64,000 nucleotides of DNA. Origin: Staphylococcus carnosus (GTDB lineage Bacteria; Bacillota; Bacilli; Staphylococcales; Staphylococcaceae). Below the pieces are notes generated by a model. The model had not been told where the DNA came from. It made no database searches and was given only the letters and a program-made list of their open reading frames with translations. The DNA is taken from the NCBI RefSeq assembly GCF_900458435.1, contig NZ_UHCT01000001.1:1302001-1366000 (forward strand). Direction: 5' to 3'. Both the position numbers and the translations under genes were made by a program. Below are positions 1 to 10,689 of this stretch, in pieces (the first letter of the stretch is position 1; every line of letters begins with the position of its first letter).

Positions 1-762
<762 letters not shown>

Positions 763-775
763 AGGAGTAATGTTT

Positions 776-1036
776 GTGAATTTAACTGGTCTTATATTAC
801 CTATAGCATTATTAGCTCTTATGTGGTTCTTTATGATTCGACCACAACAAAAACGTCAAAAAGAACACCGTGAAATGATTAATCGTTTAGAAGTGGGACA
901 ACATGTTACTACTATCGGTGGTATTAAAGGTGTTGTACGTTCTTTAGATGAAACTTCAGTCGTGATTTCTGTTAATGATAAAGGTACTCAATTAACTTTT
1001 GAAAAACCTGCAATCAAACAAGTAAATCCAGACTAA
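776..1036 (+). CDS. yajC: Preprotein translocase accessory subunit YajC
   Basis: YajC is a small single-pass membrane protein that associates with SecDF in the Sec export machinery. The 86-residue product has one hydrophobic helix near its N-terminus (about residues 3-20), then the family hallmark FMIRPQQKRQKE and a compact basic domain. I prefer the GTG at 776 over the ATG at 770: the GGAG at 764-767 is eight bases from GTG but only two from ATG. It follows tgt closely and is separated from secDF by 450 bases containing hairpins, so secDF may also have its own promoter. Confidence 0.93.
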   Translation: MNLTGLILPIALLALMWFFMIRPQQKRQKEHREMINRLEVGQHVTTIGGIKGVVRSLDETSVVISVNDKGTQLTFEKPAIKQVNPD

Positions 1037-1045
1037 TTACTAAAA

Positions 1046-1100
1046 CAATATTGAATGCGTATAGGTTACAAGAATAAGGGCTTACCTATACATAATATTG
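1046..1100 (+). other. Nested inverted repeat in the yajC 3' region
   Basis: Two nested perfect arms are seen: CAATATT (1046-1052) with AATATTG (1094-1100), and GTATAGGT (1059-1066) with ACCTATAC (1084-1091). No T-run follows, so this is not a classical terminator. It lies just before the strong terminator and may protect or process the 3' end of the tgt-yajC transcript. The function is inferred. Confidence 0.5.
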
Positions 1101-1106
1101 ATGATA

Positions 1107-1154
1107 CAAACACCTCTTACTTTATCTTCGGGATAAAATAAGAGGTGTTTTTAA
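1107..1154 (+). terminator. Rho-independent terminator after yajC
   Basis: A long stem (arm ACACCTCTTA from about 1110 and its complement ending near 1148) is closed by a CTTCGG-type tetraloop and followed by a T-rich tract. It should end most transcription from tgt-yajC. Confidence 0.85.
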
Positions 1155-1198
1155 TTTTGTAAGGAATATTACTTTTAGTTTGCGATTTCAAGACAATG

Positions 1199-1227
1199 TT
1201 TAAAAAAGAAAAAATAGCGTGTATAAT
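1199..1227 (+). promoter_or_regulatory. Possible secDF promoter
   Basis: A consensus -10 TATAAT (1222-1227) lies 17 bases after a weak -35 TTTAAA (1199-1204). It would give a leader of about 255 nt before secDF. The -10 is good and the -35 poor. Confidence 0.45.
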
Positions 1228-1234
1228 GTAGCAT

Positions 1235-1488
1235 TGGTACACGACTTAACTCGAAATTTAATAATATAATTAACACTTAATGTATTGTGTTGTCTAAATG
1301 AAAACATCGACGGCGATTAAATTAATGCAATCGTGTGTTTTGAAAGTTAGGTAAAGTTATAGTACGCTTGTAAAGTTCATTCAATTACTGTAATTGAACG
1401 AGAAACGTGGTATTTGTTCTGTTTTGACTTGCAGTAGGTTTGAATAATCGAGTATGCTATTTACATAAGTAAATAATGAGGTGTTCAT
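1235..1488 (+). promoter_or_regulatory. Long secDF leader with two inverted repeats
   Basis: No gene is seen in this stretch. It holds a perfect 9-bp inverted repeat TTCAATTAC/GTAATTGAA (1380-1388, 1390-1398; one-base centre, so more like a DNA operator) and a hairpin TATTTAC-ATAA-GTAAATA (1458-1475) ending just before the secDF ribosome-binding site. A 5' UTR or operator role is inferred; I recognise no known riboswitch. Confidence 0.4.
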
Positions 1489-3765
1489 GTGAAGAAAAAC
1501 AGTAGAATAATTGCATTCTTACTGTTGGTTGTTCTGCTTTTTGCAGGTATGGCAGCAACCTATAAGAGTGTAGTTAAAGACGTCCGTTTAGGATTGGACC
1601 TTCAGGGTGGATTTGAAGTTTTATATCAAGTTAATCCACTTGAAAAAGGTGAGAAAATTGACGATAAGGCTGTTCAAGCGACAGCTAAAACTTTAGAAAA
1701 CAGGGTCAATGTACTCGGGGTTTCCGAACCTAAAATTCAAGTTGAGAATAATAATCGGATTCGTGTTCAATTAGCCGGTGTTAAAAATCAAAATGAAGCA
1801 CGAGACATCTTATCTTCTCAAGCTAATTTAACAATTCGTGATTCTGACGATCATGTTAAATTAACAGGGAAAGATTTAGTCCAAGGTTCTGCAAAACAAG
1901 AATTTAAACAAAATACTAACCAACCTGCAGTTACTTTTAAATTGAAAGACAGCAAGAAATTCAAAAAAGTAACAGAAGAGATTTCTAAACGAAAAGATAA
2001 CGTGATGGTCGTTTGGTTAGATTATGAAAAAGGCGACAGTTATCAAAAAGAAAAAGATAAAAAAGATCCTAAATATGTATCTGCTGCATCTGTAGATCAG
2101 CCAATCAATTCAGATAGTGTTGAAATTTCTGGTGGATTCAATGGTGAAAAAGGTGTTCAAAAAGCAAAACAAATTGCAGACTTATTGAACTCAGGTTCAT
2201 TACCAGTTCACTTGAAAGAATTGTATTCTAACTCTGTTGGTGCACAGTTCGGTCAAGATGCATTAGATAAAACGATTTTCGGTTCATTATTAGGTGTCGG
2301 TATTATCTACTTATTCATAGTAGGTTTTTACAGATTACCAGGTATTATTGCTGTTATTACATTAACAACATATATTTACATCACGCTTGTAGCATTTAAC
2401 TTTATACATGGTGTGTTAACATTGCCAGGTTTAGCCGCATTGGTTTTAGGTGTCGGTATGGCAGTGGATGCCAACATTATCATGTATGAACGGATTAAAG
2501 ATGAATTGAGGATTGGCAGAACTCTCAAACAAGCATTCAATAAAGCGAATAAAAGCTCCTTTATTACAATACTTGATGCCAACTTGACAACTGTATTAGC
2601 TGCAGCTGTATTATTCTTCTTTGGTGAAAGTGCGGTAAAAGGTTTCGCAACAATGTTATTACTCGCAATTTTAATGAGTTTCGTTACAGCCGTGTTCTTA
2701 ACACGTATCTTATTATCATTGCTTGTACAATCTAATTACTTCAAGAAAAGCTTTTGGTTGTTCGGTGTTAGCAAGAAAGATAGACACGATATCAATGAAG
2801 GTATTGATGTATACGAATTGAAAACACCTTATGATCATTGGAACTTTATGAAACTTGCTAAACCATTATTCTGGTTCAGCGGTATCATCATTTTAGCAGG
2901 TGTAGTCATTCTCTTTATCTTTAAGTTGAACTTAGGTATCGACTTTACGAGTGGTACACGTGTTGATATGAAAGCAGATCACAAAATCACACAGCAAAGT
3001 GTCACAAATACGTTAGATAAAGTAGGTATGAAACCTGATCAAGTATCACTTTCTGGAAACAATGACAGTGCATCTGTTCAATTTAAACATGATTTAAGTA
3101 AAAATGAAGTAGCTAAAGTTAAGGACACAATTAGCAAAAAATTCGGTAATGATCCGACTGTCAATACTGTTTCTCCAGTAATTGGACAAGAAATTGCTAA
3201 GAACGCATTACTATCATTAATATATGCTTCAATCGGTATGATTATTTACATCTCATTACGATTTGAATGGCGTATGGGACTTTCATCAATTTTGGCGTTA
3301 TTACATGATGCCTTTATGATTGTTGCAGTGTTCAGCTTATTCAGATTAGAAGTAGATGTTACATTCATCGCAGCAGTTCTGACGATTATTGGTTATTCAA
3401 TTAACGATACAATTGTTACGTTCGACAGGGTTCGTGAAAACTTGCGTAAAATTAAGGTGATCACAGAACCAGAACAAATTGATCGTATTGTTAACCATTC
3501 AATCAGACAAACAATGACAAGATCTATAAATACGGTGTTAACAGTTGTAATTGTAGTAGTTGCACTCTTAATATTCGGTGCATCTAGTATCTTCAACTTC
3601 TCATTAGCGTTGCTAATCGGTTTAGTTTCTGGTGTATTCTCATCTATCTTTATAGCTGTTCCATTATGGGGCATGATGAAGAAACGTCAACTTAAGAAAT
3701 CACCAGATCATAAATTAGTGGTTTATCGTGAAAAACGCAGTAACGATGAAAAAATACTTGTATAA
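1489..3765 (+). CDS. secDF: Protein-export membrane protein SecDF (fused)
   Basis: SecDF uses the proton motive force to help complete SecA/SecYEG-driven export. At 758 residues this is the fused form typical of Bacillus and Staphylococcus. The SecD half has an N-terminal membrane helix (about 7-25), the DLQGGFEVLY motif, a large extracellular region and the membrane motif GMAVDANIIMYERIKDE. The SecF half repeats the plan with LGIDFTSGTRVDM and the helix motif GYSINDTIVTFDRVREN; the Asp residues in these helices are the expected proton path. The GTG start at 1489 is preceded by GAGG with proper spacing; the overlapping ATG at 1487 runs straight into TGA. A strong terminator follows. Confidence 0.98.
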   Translation: MKKNSRIIAFLLLVVLLFAGMAATYKSVVKDVRLGLDLQGGFEVLYQVNPLEKGEKIDDKAVQATAKTLENRVNVLGVSEPKIQVENNNRIRVQLAGVKNQNEARDILSSQANLTIRDSDDHVKLTGKDLVQGSAKQEFKQNTNQPAVTFKLKDSKKFKKVTEEISKRKDNVMVVWLDYEKGDSYQKEKDKKDPKYVSAASVDQPINSDSVEISGGFNGEKGVQKAKQIADLLNSGSLPVHLKELYSNSVGAQFGQDALDKTIFGSLLGVGIIYLFIVGFYRLPGIIAVITLTTYIYITLVAFNFIHGVLTLPGLAALVLGVGMAVDANIIMYERIKDELRIGRTLKQAFNKANKSSFITILDANLTTVLAAAVLFFFGESAVKGFATMLLLAILMSFVTAVFLTRILLSLLVQSNYFKKSFWLFGVSKKDRHDINEGIDVYELKTPYDHWNFMKLAKPLFWFSGIIILAGVVILFIFKLNLGIDFTSGTRVDMKADHKITQQSVTNTLDKVGMKPDQVSLSGNNDSASVQFKHDLSKNEVAKVKDTISKKFGNDPTVNTVSPVIGQEIAKNALLSLIYASIGMIIYISLRFEWRMGLSSILALLHDAFMIVAVFSLFRLEVDVTFIAAVLTIIGYSINDTIVTFDRVRENLRKIKVITEPEQIDRIVNHSIRQTMTRSINTVLTVVIVVVALLIFGASSIFNFSLALLIGLVSGVFSSIFIAVPLWGMMKKRQLKKSPDHKLVVYREKRSNDEKILV

Positions 3766-3782
3766 TTTATACTTGTTTTTTG

Positions 3783-3811
3783 ACTCCCGGAATACTTTCC
3801 GGGAGTTTTTC
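3783..3811 (+). terminator. Terminator after secDF
   Basis: A perfect 9-bp GC-rich stem, ACTCCCGGA (3783-3791) with TCCGGGAGT (3798-3806), has a 6-base loop and a T-run. Confidence 0.92.
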
Positions 3812-3899
3812 TATTTAAAAAATGTTAAGATAGAGAAGTTGCTTTTTATTTAAAGCGTTCTTTTGTATAATGACATGTGGAAATGAGGGAAGCCGATTT

Positions 3900-6176
3900 A
3901 TGATTAAAGCTAAATTTAAATGGGACCTACAACAAAATACAAATCAAATTTCTGATGAAATTGCATCAGAAATGAAACTGACACCTATTGTTCGTAAAAT
4001 TTTGGAGAGCAAAAATATTACGGATAAACAAGATATTGAAGCCTTATTAAAAAAATCTACGATTAAGCACGATCCTTATACAATGAGTGATATGAAAAAA
4101 GCGATTGAGCGTATTAATAAAGCGATTGATAATCATGAACGTATTTTAATATATGGAGATTATGATGCCGATGGTGTGACATCAACTACTATCTTAGTTT
4201 CTGTTTTACAGGAATTAGGGGCTGAAGTCGGCTGGTACATACCTAATCGTTTTACAGAAGGTTACGGGCCTAATGAAGCGGCATTTAAGAATGCATACGA
4301 TGAAGGTATCAACCTTATCATCACTGTGGATAATGGTATACAAGGTCATCATGAAATTAAAACAGCGCAAGAATTAGGGATGGATGTCATACTCACAGAC
4401 CACCATGAAATTGGAGAAACATTACCAGAAGCTTTCGCAATCGTTCACCCAATGCACCCAGAATTTAACTATCCTTTTAAATATTTAAGCGGAGCAGGTG
4501 TGGCTTTAAAAATAGCACAAGCTTTATTAGATCATCCTTCTCCATACTACACAGCACTAGCAGCCATCGGTACGATTGCTGATTTAGTATCATTAACAGA
4601 TGAAAACCGCGCAATTGTGCAAGATGGATTAGATATATTAAATCAAACGCAATTCCCATCAATCCAAGCGCTTTTAAATAATGCAAGTTATAAAGATACT
4701 ATAACTGAAGAAACAATTGGATTTGTAATTGGTCCAAGATTAAATGCTGTCGGCAGATTAGATGATGCAAGTTTAGCAGCTGAATTATTAATGTCTGATA
4801 ATGATGAAGAAGCAGAATTTTTAGCTGAGCAAGTTGAACATTTTAATCAAGAAAGAAAAGATATTGTGAAAGAAATATCTGATGAAGCTGTATTAATGGC
4901 AGCTGAACAAGTGGAGAATGGTAATCAGTTTCTTGTTTTAGCACAAGAAAATTGGCACGAAGGTGTTTTGGGTATAGCGGCATCTAAGGTTGTTGAAACA
5001 TTTGGATTACCAACGATTATCTTAAATATTGATACTGTACAAAATTTCGCAAAAGGGTCAGCGCGGAGTATTGAGCAAGTTTCTATGTACGATATTTTAG
5101 ATAAAGAACGCACATTAATTACCAAATTCGGCGGTCATCATATGGCTGCAGGAATGACTTTGCCTATTGAAAATATAGAGAAGCTGAGAGAAGCCTTGAA
5201 TGTGCATATGGCTGAAATTTCAAAAGAAAAAGATCTTTCTCCTCGTAAGAAGGTAGATTTACTTTTAGATGAAGCGGAAATTACGGTTAAAAACATCAGA
5301 GATATTCAAAAGTTGCGACCTTTTGGGACAGATTTTACAAGTCCGCTTTTTCAATTGAATAATGCTAAAATTATTCAAGCAAAGGGAATAGGACAAGAAG
5401 GCAAGCACCTTAAAATGACCATTGGTGATTCTAAAATTCAAAGTCTTTATTGGCAACATGGAGAATATGCAAATCAAATCGAACCTAATCAGCCCATAAA
5501 TATGATTGGAACTTTACAAATCAATGAATGGAATGGGAATCAATCACCTCAATTTATGGTTCAAGACATGGCCTCAGAGGCACTGCAAATTTTAGATTTC
5601 AGAGGTAAGGCTAGACAACAAATTCTAGCAAATGATGATTTGCCTACAGCAGAAATTGTTAACAAGAAATCAAATAAAGATCATGAGCACCAATATTTTT
5701 ATGGAGATACAATTCCAGAACAATATGAGCGCTATGTTTTTAAAGAATTACCACTTACAATAGAATCTATGCAATCGACATTAGCTTCTATTGTTGAAAG
5801 TCAAATTATTTTAGAGTTGAATCATCAAAACTCAATTTATTTTGATGGATTACCGCATTTGGATAAATTTAAAGCTTGTTATAAAGCATTGCTTGCAAAA
5901 AATGAAGTGAATTTAAAACAGGATGGAATGCAATTATGTGATTACCTGAATGTTAAACCGCAAGTCTTAATTTTTATGCTTAAGGTCTTTAATGAATTGA
6001 ATTTCATTCATGACAATAATGGTATAATAACTGTGAACAAAGATGTAGAAAAGAAAGAAATTACTTCTAGTCGTCTTTATCAAGCAAGTATGAAACGTAT
6101 TGATGTAGAAAAATTTTTACTTTACGATGACTTCTCAAAAGTAAAAGTATGGATAAAAGAGCAGCTAGCAAAGTAA
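3900..6176 (+). CDS. recJ: Single-stranded-DNA-specific exonuclease RecJ
   Basis: RecJ degrades single-stranded DNA 5' to 3' in recombinational and mismatch repair. The 758-residue product carries the DHH-phosphoesterase signature: DYDADG at about 87-92 and the DHH triad at about 167-169, followed by the DHHA1 domain and a long C-terminal extension as in other staphylococci. ATG at 3900 is chosen because GAGGGA lies nine bases upstream; an earlier in-frame ATG at 3870 overlaps a TATAAT box (3866-3871) that probably serves this gene. apt follows after 19 bases, so the two are likely co-transcribed. Confidence 0.97.
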   Translation: MIKAKFKWDLQQNTNQISDEIASEMKLTPIVRKILESKNITDKQDIEALLKKSTIKHDPYTMSDMKKAIERINKAIDNHERILIYGDYDADGVTSTTILVSVLQELGAEVGWYIPNRFTEGYGPNEAAFKNAYDEGINLIITVDNGIQGHHEIKTAQELGMDVILTDHHEIGETLPEAFAIVHPMHPEFNYPFKYLSGAGVALKIAQALLDHPSPYYTALAAIGTIADLVSLTDENRAIVQDGLDILNQTQFPSIQALLNNASYKDTITEETIGFVIGPRLNAVGRLDDASLAAELLMSDNDEEAEFLAEQVEHFNQERKDIVKEISDEAVLMAAEQVENGNQFLVLAQENWHEGVLGIAASKVVETFGLPTIILNIDTVQNFAKGSARSIEQVSMYDILDKERTLITKFGGHHMAAGMTLPIENIEKLREALNVHMAEISKEKDLSPRKKVDLLLDEAEITVKNIRDIQKLRPFGTDFTSPLFQLNNAKIIQAKGIGQEGKHLKMTIGDSKIQSLYWQHGEYANQIEPNQPINMIGTLQINEWNGNQSPQFMVQDMASEALQILDFRGKARQQILANDDLPTAEIVNKKSNKDHEHQYFYGDTIPEQYERYVFKELPLTIESMQSTLASIVESQIILELNHQNSIYFDGLPHLDKFKACYKALLAKNEVNLKQDGMQLCDYLNVKPQVLIFMLKVFNELNFIHDNNGIITVNKDVEKKEITSSRLYQASMKRIDVEKFLLYDDFSKVKVWIKEQLAK

Positions 6177-6195
6177 TTAGGAGGATATAGATAAT

Positions 6196-6714
6196 ATGGA
6201 TTTAAAACAATATGTGTCAGAAGTACAAGATTGGCCAAAAGAAGGTGTCGACTTTAAAGACATCACAACAATCATGGATAATGGAGAAGCATATGGTTAT
6301 GCAACAGATCAAATTGTAGAATTTGCTCGAGAAAAAGAAGTAGATATTGTTGTCGGACCTGAAGCACGTGGATTTATCATTGGTTGTCCAGTTGCTTATT
6401 CAATGGGAATCGGCTTTGCTCCTGTTAGAAAAGAAGGAAAATTACCGCGTGAAGTCATTCGTTATGAATATGATTTAGAGTATGGCACAAATGTACTTAC
6501 GATGCATAAAGATGCTATTAAACCAGGACAACGTGTGTTGATTACTGATGATTTGCTAGCTACTGGCGGAACAATCGAAGCTACAATTAAACTTGTTGAA
6601 GAATTAGGCGGTATTGTTGTAGGTATTGCATTTATTATCGAATTAAAATATTTGCACGGTATCGATAAACTTGATGGCTACGATGTTTTAAGTTTAATTT
6701 CTTACGATGAATAA
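6196..6714 (+). CDS. apt: Adenine phosphoribosyltransferase
   Basis: This cytosolic purine-salvage enzyme makes AMP from adenine and PRPP. The 172-residue length is standard. The PRPP-binding motif [13 protein letters not shown] is at residues 114-126, and the EARGF segment common in bacterial Apt is at 56-60. A strong AGGAGG precedes the ATG. It sits directly behind recJ and ahead of rel, as in Bacillus and other staphylococci. Confidence 0.98.
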   Translation: MDLKQYVSEVQDWPKEGVDFKDITTIMDNGEAYGYATDQIVEFAREKEVDIVVGPEARGFIIGCPVAYSMGIGFAPVRKEGKLPREVIRYEYDLEYGTNVLTMHKDAIKPGQRVLITDDLLATGGTIEATIKLVEELGGIVVGIAFIIELKYLHGIDKLDGYDVLSLISYDE

Positions 6715-6732
6715 TTAAATAGGAATATGTTT

Positions 6733-6775
6733 ATAAATCGCTTACTCGAATGTCGTGGTAGGCGATTTATTGTTA
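6733..6775 (+). terminator. Terminator-like hairpin after apt
   Basis: Arms ATAAATCGCTTAC (6733-6745) and GTAGGCGATTTAT (6758-6770) pair along 13 positions with one G-T pair. The following tract is T-rich but interrupted, so termination may be partial. Confidence 0.7.
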
Positions 6776-6797
6776 TTATTTTCGCTTTTTAATTGTG

Positions 6798-7087
6798 TAT
6801 AATTGACAGTGGAAATATGAGCTGAATTAAAATAAAAGCCATACAAACGTGCTTCATGATACGTATATAAATGCAAAAGGTTCAATTATCTTTCCATTTA
6901 TAGTAATATAGATGTATTATTTAATAAATGTGGATAATAGGTAAATTAGGTTCGAGGTAAAGTGTTTAAGCGAGAGTTGGTAACCTTTCGCCGTTTTTTA
7001 AATACTTAAATAAATTCAATTTGGATTCTATTTAACATACCTCATAAGAACATTAAAAAGATAAACGAATATGTGGGGGTGTCTAAT
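6798..7087 (+). promoter_or_regulatory. Long rel leader with a terminator-like hairpin
   Basis: A TATAAT box (6798-6803) without a clear -35 lies about 285 bases before rel. Inside the leader, GCGAGAG (6970-6976) pairs with CTTTCGC (6985-6991, one G-T), followed within two bases by six T (6994-6999), which resembles an intrinsic terminator. Upstream AAAGGTT (6876-6882) is complementary to AACCTTT (6982-6988), which overlaps the terminator's 3' arm, so an alternative antiterminating fold is possible. Attenuation is an inference. No ORF or known riboswitch was recognised here. Confidence 0.4.
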
Positions 7088-9277
7088 GTGAATAATGAAT
7101 ATCCATACAGTGCAGACGAAGTGTTGTATAAAGCCAAATCATATTTAAGTGAGGAAGAATACGAACACGTGCTGAAAAGCTATCATATTGCTTATGAAGC
7201 ACATCAAGGACAATTTAGAAAAAATGGTCTGCCGTATATCATGCATCCTATTCAAGTAGCGGGAATCTTAACAGAAATGCACTTGGATGGACCAACAATT
7301 GTTGCTGGTTTTTTACATGATGTGATTGAGGATACTCCATACACATTTGATGATGTAAAAGCGATGTTTAATGACGAAGTTGCAATGATAGTAGAAGGCG
7401 TAACAAAACTTAAGAAAGTTAAATATCGTTCAAAAGAAGAACAGCAAGCTGAAAATCACCGTAAGTTATTTATTGCGATTGCAAAAGATGTACGTGTTAT
7501 TTTAGTTAAATTAGCTGATAGATTGCATAATATGAGAACGTTAAAAGCAATGCCGCGTGAAAAACAAATTCGCATTTCTAAAGAAACTCTAGAAATATAT
7601 GCACCATTAGCGCATCGATTAGGTATTAACACGATTAAATGGGAACTTGAAGATATAGCGTTGCGTTACATTGACGGTGTTCAATATTTCAGAATTGTTA
7701 ATCTGATGAAAAAGAAACGCAGCGAACGAGAAGCATATATTGCTAATGCTATAGATAGAATCAGTGCTGAAATGGATAAAATGCATATCAGCGGTGAAAT
7801 CAATGGTCGTCCTAAACACATATACAGTATTTATCGAAAAATGATGAAACAAAAGAAACAATTCGATCAAATTTTCGATTTACTAGCTGTCCGTATTATT
7901 GTCGACTCTATTAAGGATTGTTATGCCGTACTTGGTTTAGTGCATACTTTATGGAAACCGATGCCAGGACGATTTAAAGATTATATTGCTATGCCGAAAC
8001 AAAATATGTATCAATCCTTGCATACTACTGTAGTTGGTCCGAACGGTGATCCTTTAGAAATTCAAATTCGTACACAAGAAATGCATGAAATTGCTGAACA
8101 TGGTGTTGCAGCACATTGGGCATATAAAGAAGGTAAAAAAGTAACGGATGATAATTCAGGATATGCGCAAAAATTATCGTGGCTTAAAGATTTAGCAGAA
8201 GCTGATAAAACAGCAAATGATGCTCAAGAATTCATGGAATCATTGAAATTTGATTTACAAAGCGATAAAGTTTATGCATTTACACCACAAAGTGATGTCA
8301 TTGAATTACCGTATGGAGCAGTGCCGATTGATTTTGCTTATGCAGTCCATAGTGAGGTCGGCAATAAAATGATCGGCGCTAAAGTGAATGGTAAAATTGA
8401 ACCGATTGATTATGTATTGCAAACTGGGGATATTGTTGAAATCAGAACAAGTAAACATTCATATGGACCAAGTAGAGACTGGTTGAAAATTGTAAAATCC
8501 TCAAGTGCTAAAAGTAAAATTAAAAGCTTTTTCAAAAAACAAGATCGATCTTCCAACATTGAAAAAGGTAAATTTATGGTTGAAGCTGAAATCAAAGATC
8601 AAGGATTTAAAGTTGAAGACGTCTTGACTGAAGAAAATATTGAAGCGGTTAATCAAAAATACAACTTTTCAAATGAAGATGATTTATTTGCAGCAGTTGG
8701 ATTTGGTGGGGTTACCTCATCTCAAATTGTGAATAAATTGACTGAAAAACAACGTATTTTGGATAAACAAAAGGCGTTGAATGCGGCACAAGAGGTTACA
8801 AAATCAGTACCGATTAAAGATCATATCACAACAGACAGCGGTGTATATGTTGAAGGAATTGAAAACGTTCTAATCAAGTTATCAAAATGTTGTAACCCAA
8901 TTCCAGGTGATGATATTGTAGGATATATTACCAAAGGACACGGAATTAAAGTCCATCGCACAGATTGCCCTAATATTAAAAGTGAAACAGAGCGGTTAAT
9001 TGATGTCGAATGGGTGAAATCAAAAGATTCTACACAAAGATATCAAGTTGATTTAGAAGTAACTGCTTATGATCGCAACGGATTATTGAATGAAGTTTTA
9101 CAAGCAGTCAATGCGACAGACAGCAATCTAGTTAAAGTGTCAGGTAAATCTGATGTTGAAAAAAATGCGATTATTAATTTAAGTGTCATGGTAAAAAATG
9201 TAAATGAAGTCTTTAAAGTTGTAGAACGTATTAAGCAACTTGGAGATGTTTATACTGTAACAAGAGTTTGGAACTAA
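7088..9277 (+). CDS. rel: Bifunctional (p)ppGpp synthetase/hydrolase Rel
   Basis: Rel makes (p)ppGpp on ribosomes carrying uncharged tRNA and hydrolyses it otherwise. The 729-residue product contains the HD hydrolase domain (metal-binding HD at about 77-78 within HDVIEDT), the synthetase domain ([13 protein letters not shown]), a TGS domain near 385-445, the [14 protein letters not shown] zinc-finger region and a C-terminal ACT domain. I start it at GTG 7088 behind GGGGGTG, giving [11 protein letters not shown] as in other staphylococcal Rel proteins; an in-frame GTG at 7073 precedes this ribosome site and is unlikely. It probably forms an operon with dtd and lytH. Confidence 0.97.
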   Translation: MNNEYPYSADEVLYKAKSYLSEEEYEHVLKSYHIAYEAHQGQFRKNGLPYIMHPIQVAGILTEMHLDGPTIVAGFLHDVIEDTPYTFDDVKAMFNDEVAMIVEGVTKLKKVKYRSKEEQQAENHRKLFIAIAKDVRVILVKLADRLHNMRTLKAMPREKQIRISKETLEIYAPLAHRLGINTIKWELEDIALRYIDGVQYFRIVNLMKKKRSEREAYIANAIDRISAEMDKMHISGEINGRPKHIYSIYRKMMKQKKQFDQIFDLLAVRIIVDSIKDCYAVLGLVHTLWKPMPGRFKDYIAMPKQNMYQSLHTTVVGPNGDPLEIQIRTQEMHEIAEHGVAAHWAYKEGKKVTDDNSGYAQKLSWLKDLAEADKTANDAQEFMESLKFDLQSDKVYAFTPQSDVIELPYGAVPIDFAYAVHSEVGNKMIGAKVNGKIEPIDYVLQTGDIVEIRTSKHSYGPSRDWLKIVKSSSAKSKIKSFFKKQDRSSNIEKGKFMVEAEIKDQGFKVEDVLTEENIEAVNQKYNFSNEDDLFAAVGFGGVTSSQIVNKLTEKQRILDKQKALNAAQEVTKSVPIKDHITTDSGVYVEGIENVLIKLSKCCNPIPGDDIVGYITKGHGIKVHRTDCPNIKSETERLIDVEWVKSKDSTQRYQVDLEVTAYDRNGLLNEVLQAVNATDSNLVKVSGKSDVEKNAIINLSVMVKNVNEVFKVVERIKQLGDVYTVTRVWN

Positions 9278-9292
9278 CTGAGGTGTTAAGAT

Positions 9293-9745
9293 ATGAAAAT
9301 AGTAGTACAACGTGTAAAACAAGCATCTGTTACTAATGAATCTATTCATGAAGAAATCGGGAAGGGCCTTTGTCTATTAGTAGGTGTCGGTCAAGATTCA
9401 ACTGAAAAAGATGTTGAAGCAGTTGCCAAAAAAATTGTAAATGCACGTATATTTGAAGATGAGAATGGCAAATTAAACTTAAATGTACAGCAAGTTGGCG
9501 GTGCCATTTTATCAATTTCACAATTTACACTGTACGCAGATGTAAAAAAAGGAAATCGTCCCGGTTTTACTAATTCAAAACCACCAGAAGAAGCGAATCG
9601 ATTATATGAAGCATTTAACGAAGCTTTATGTCAGTATGGCGTGGAAGTGAAAACAGGGGAGTTCGGCACTGATATGCTTGTTGATATTGCAAATGATGGT
9701 CCTGTTACAATCATTTACGAAAGTCAGGACGGCAAAATTATATGA
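9293..9745 (+). CDS. dtd: D-aminoacyl-tRNA deacylase
   Basis: Dtd removes D-amino acids (and glycine from mischarged tRNA-Ala) from tRNAs, a proofreading step. The 150-residue protein has the active-site motif SQFTL at 76-80 and the cis-proline-type loop NDGPVT at 134-139. It follows rel by 15 bases, the usual Firmicute arrangement. Its TGA overlaps the ATG of lytH by four bases, indicating translational coupling. Confidence 0.96.
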   Translation: MKIVVQRVKQASVTNESIHEEIGKGLCLLVGVGQDSTEKDVEAVAKKIVNARIFEDENGKLNLNVQQVGGAILSISQFTLYADVKKGNRPGFTNSKPPEEANRLYEAFNEALCQYGVEVKTGEFGTDMLVDIANDGPVTIIYESQDGKII

Positions 9746-10617
9746 ATCGAATAGAAAATTGGTTTAAGAAACGTAAGCTCAAATCGATTCCTATATTTAT
9801 CGCATTGATTGCTTTGATTGTCTTAATTTTTATCATTATTATAGTCGCAAATTATCAGGCTGATCATAATGATAAAGTAACAATGAAAGAAGATGCTGAG
9901 TTACGAACTGGGCCGAATGCAGTCTATCCTGAAATCTTCCCTGCAGATAAAGGAGAAACGTTTAAACAGCTTGATAAAAAAGGAAAATGGTTGTATGTTT
10001 CTACTCAAGATGGCAAGGAAAAAGGATGGGTTGCTGGTTGGCATACTAATTTGAATATCCCACCAGATAACGACCCGAATGCAAAACCCTTAAAAAATAA
10101 AGTGATTGTACTGGATCCTGGTCATGGAGGCGGTGACCAGGGTGCCTCCAGTTCAACTCCTTCTAAATCTTTAGAAAAAGTTTACACCCTTAAAACTGGT
10201 TTAGAACTAAAGAAGTTGCTTGAACAAGAAGGTGCAAAAGTCAAAATGACGCGTGATAAAGATGAATATGTCAAACTTAAGGATAGAAATTTAAGTGGAG
10301 ATGCATTTATCAGTTTACATAATGATGCGCTGAAATCTTCTGGTGCAAATGGCGTTACAGTCTATTGGTATAAAAAACAACAAGAAGGCTTGGCTGAAGC
10401 ACTAAGCATGAGTATTCAAAAGAAAGCAATACTTTCTCCAAAAGGCGCAAGACAAGAAAACTATCAAGTACTGCGTCAATCAAAAATACCAGCAGTATTG
10501 ATTGAATTAGGTTATATTAGCAACCCTACAGATGAGATGATGATTACTGATAAACTTCATCGTCATATTGTTGAACAAGCTATTGTAGATGGACTTAGAA
10601 CATACTTCTCAAATTAA
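9742..10617 (+). CDS. lytH: Membrane-anchored cell-wall amidase LytH
   Basis: LytH is an N-acetylmuramoyl-L-alanine amidase that, in S. aureus, acts on nascent uncrosslinked peptidoglycan with the partner ActH. The 291-residue product has an N-terminal signal-anchor helix (about 15-38), a bacterial SH3 domain starting at about 46 with the [12 protein letters not shown] signature, and an Amidase_3 domain with [14 protein letters not shown] and the catalytic-Glu segment LIELGYISN. It overlaps dtd by four bases. No terminator separates it from the hisS T-box leader, which may therefore act on read-through transcripts as well as its own. Confidence 0.95.
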   Translation: MNRIENWFKKRKLKSIPIFIALIALIVLIFIIIIVANYQADHNDKVTMKEDAELRTGPNAVYPEIFPADKGETFKQLDKKGKWLYVSTQDGKEKGWVAGWHTNLNIPPDNDPNAKPLKNKVIVLDPGHGGGDQGASSSTPSKSLEKVYTLKTGLELKKLLEQEGAKVKMTRDKDEYVKLKDRNLSGDAFISLHNDALKSSGANGVTVYWYKKQQEGLAEALSMSIQKKAILSPKGARQENYQVLRQSKIPAVLIELGYISNPTDEMMITDKLHRHIVEQAIVDGLRTYFSN

Positions 10618-10689
10618 ATAGTTGCAATCAACGGTCAAAATCGTTATGATAGTATCTGAATAAAATAATTAAAACCGTTATAATTCTTG

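Noticed and set aside
1298..1354. 18-residue ORF in the secDF leader, possible export-sensing arrest peptide
   Set aside because: There is no ribosome-binding site before its ATG and the peptide has no hydrophobic or arrest-like pattern; it is likely chance.
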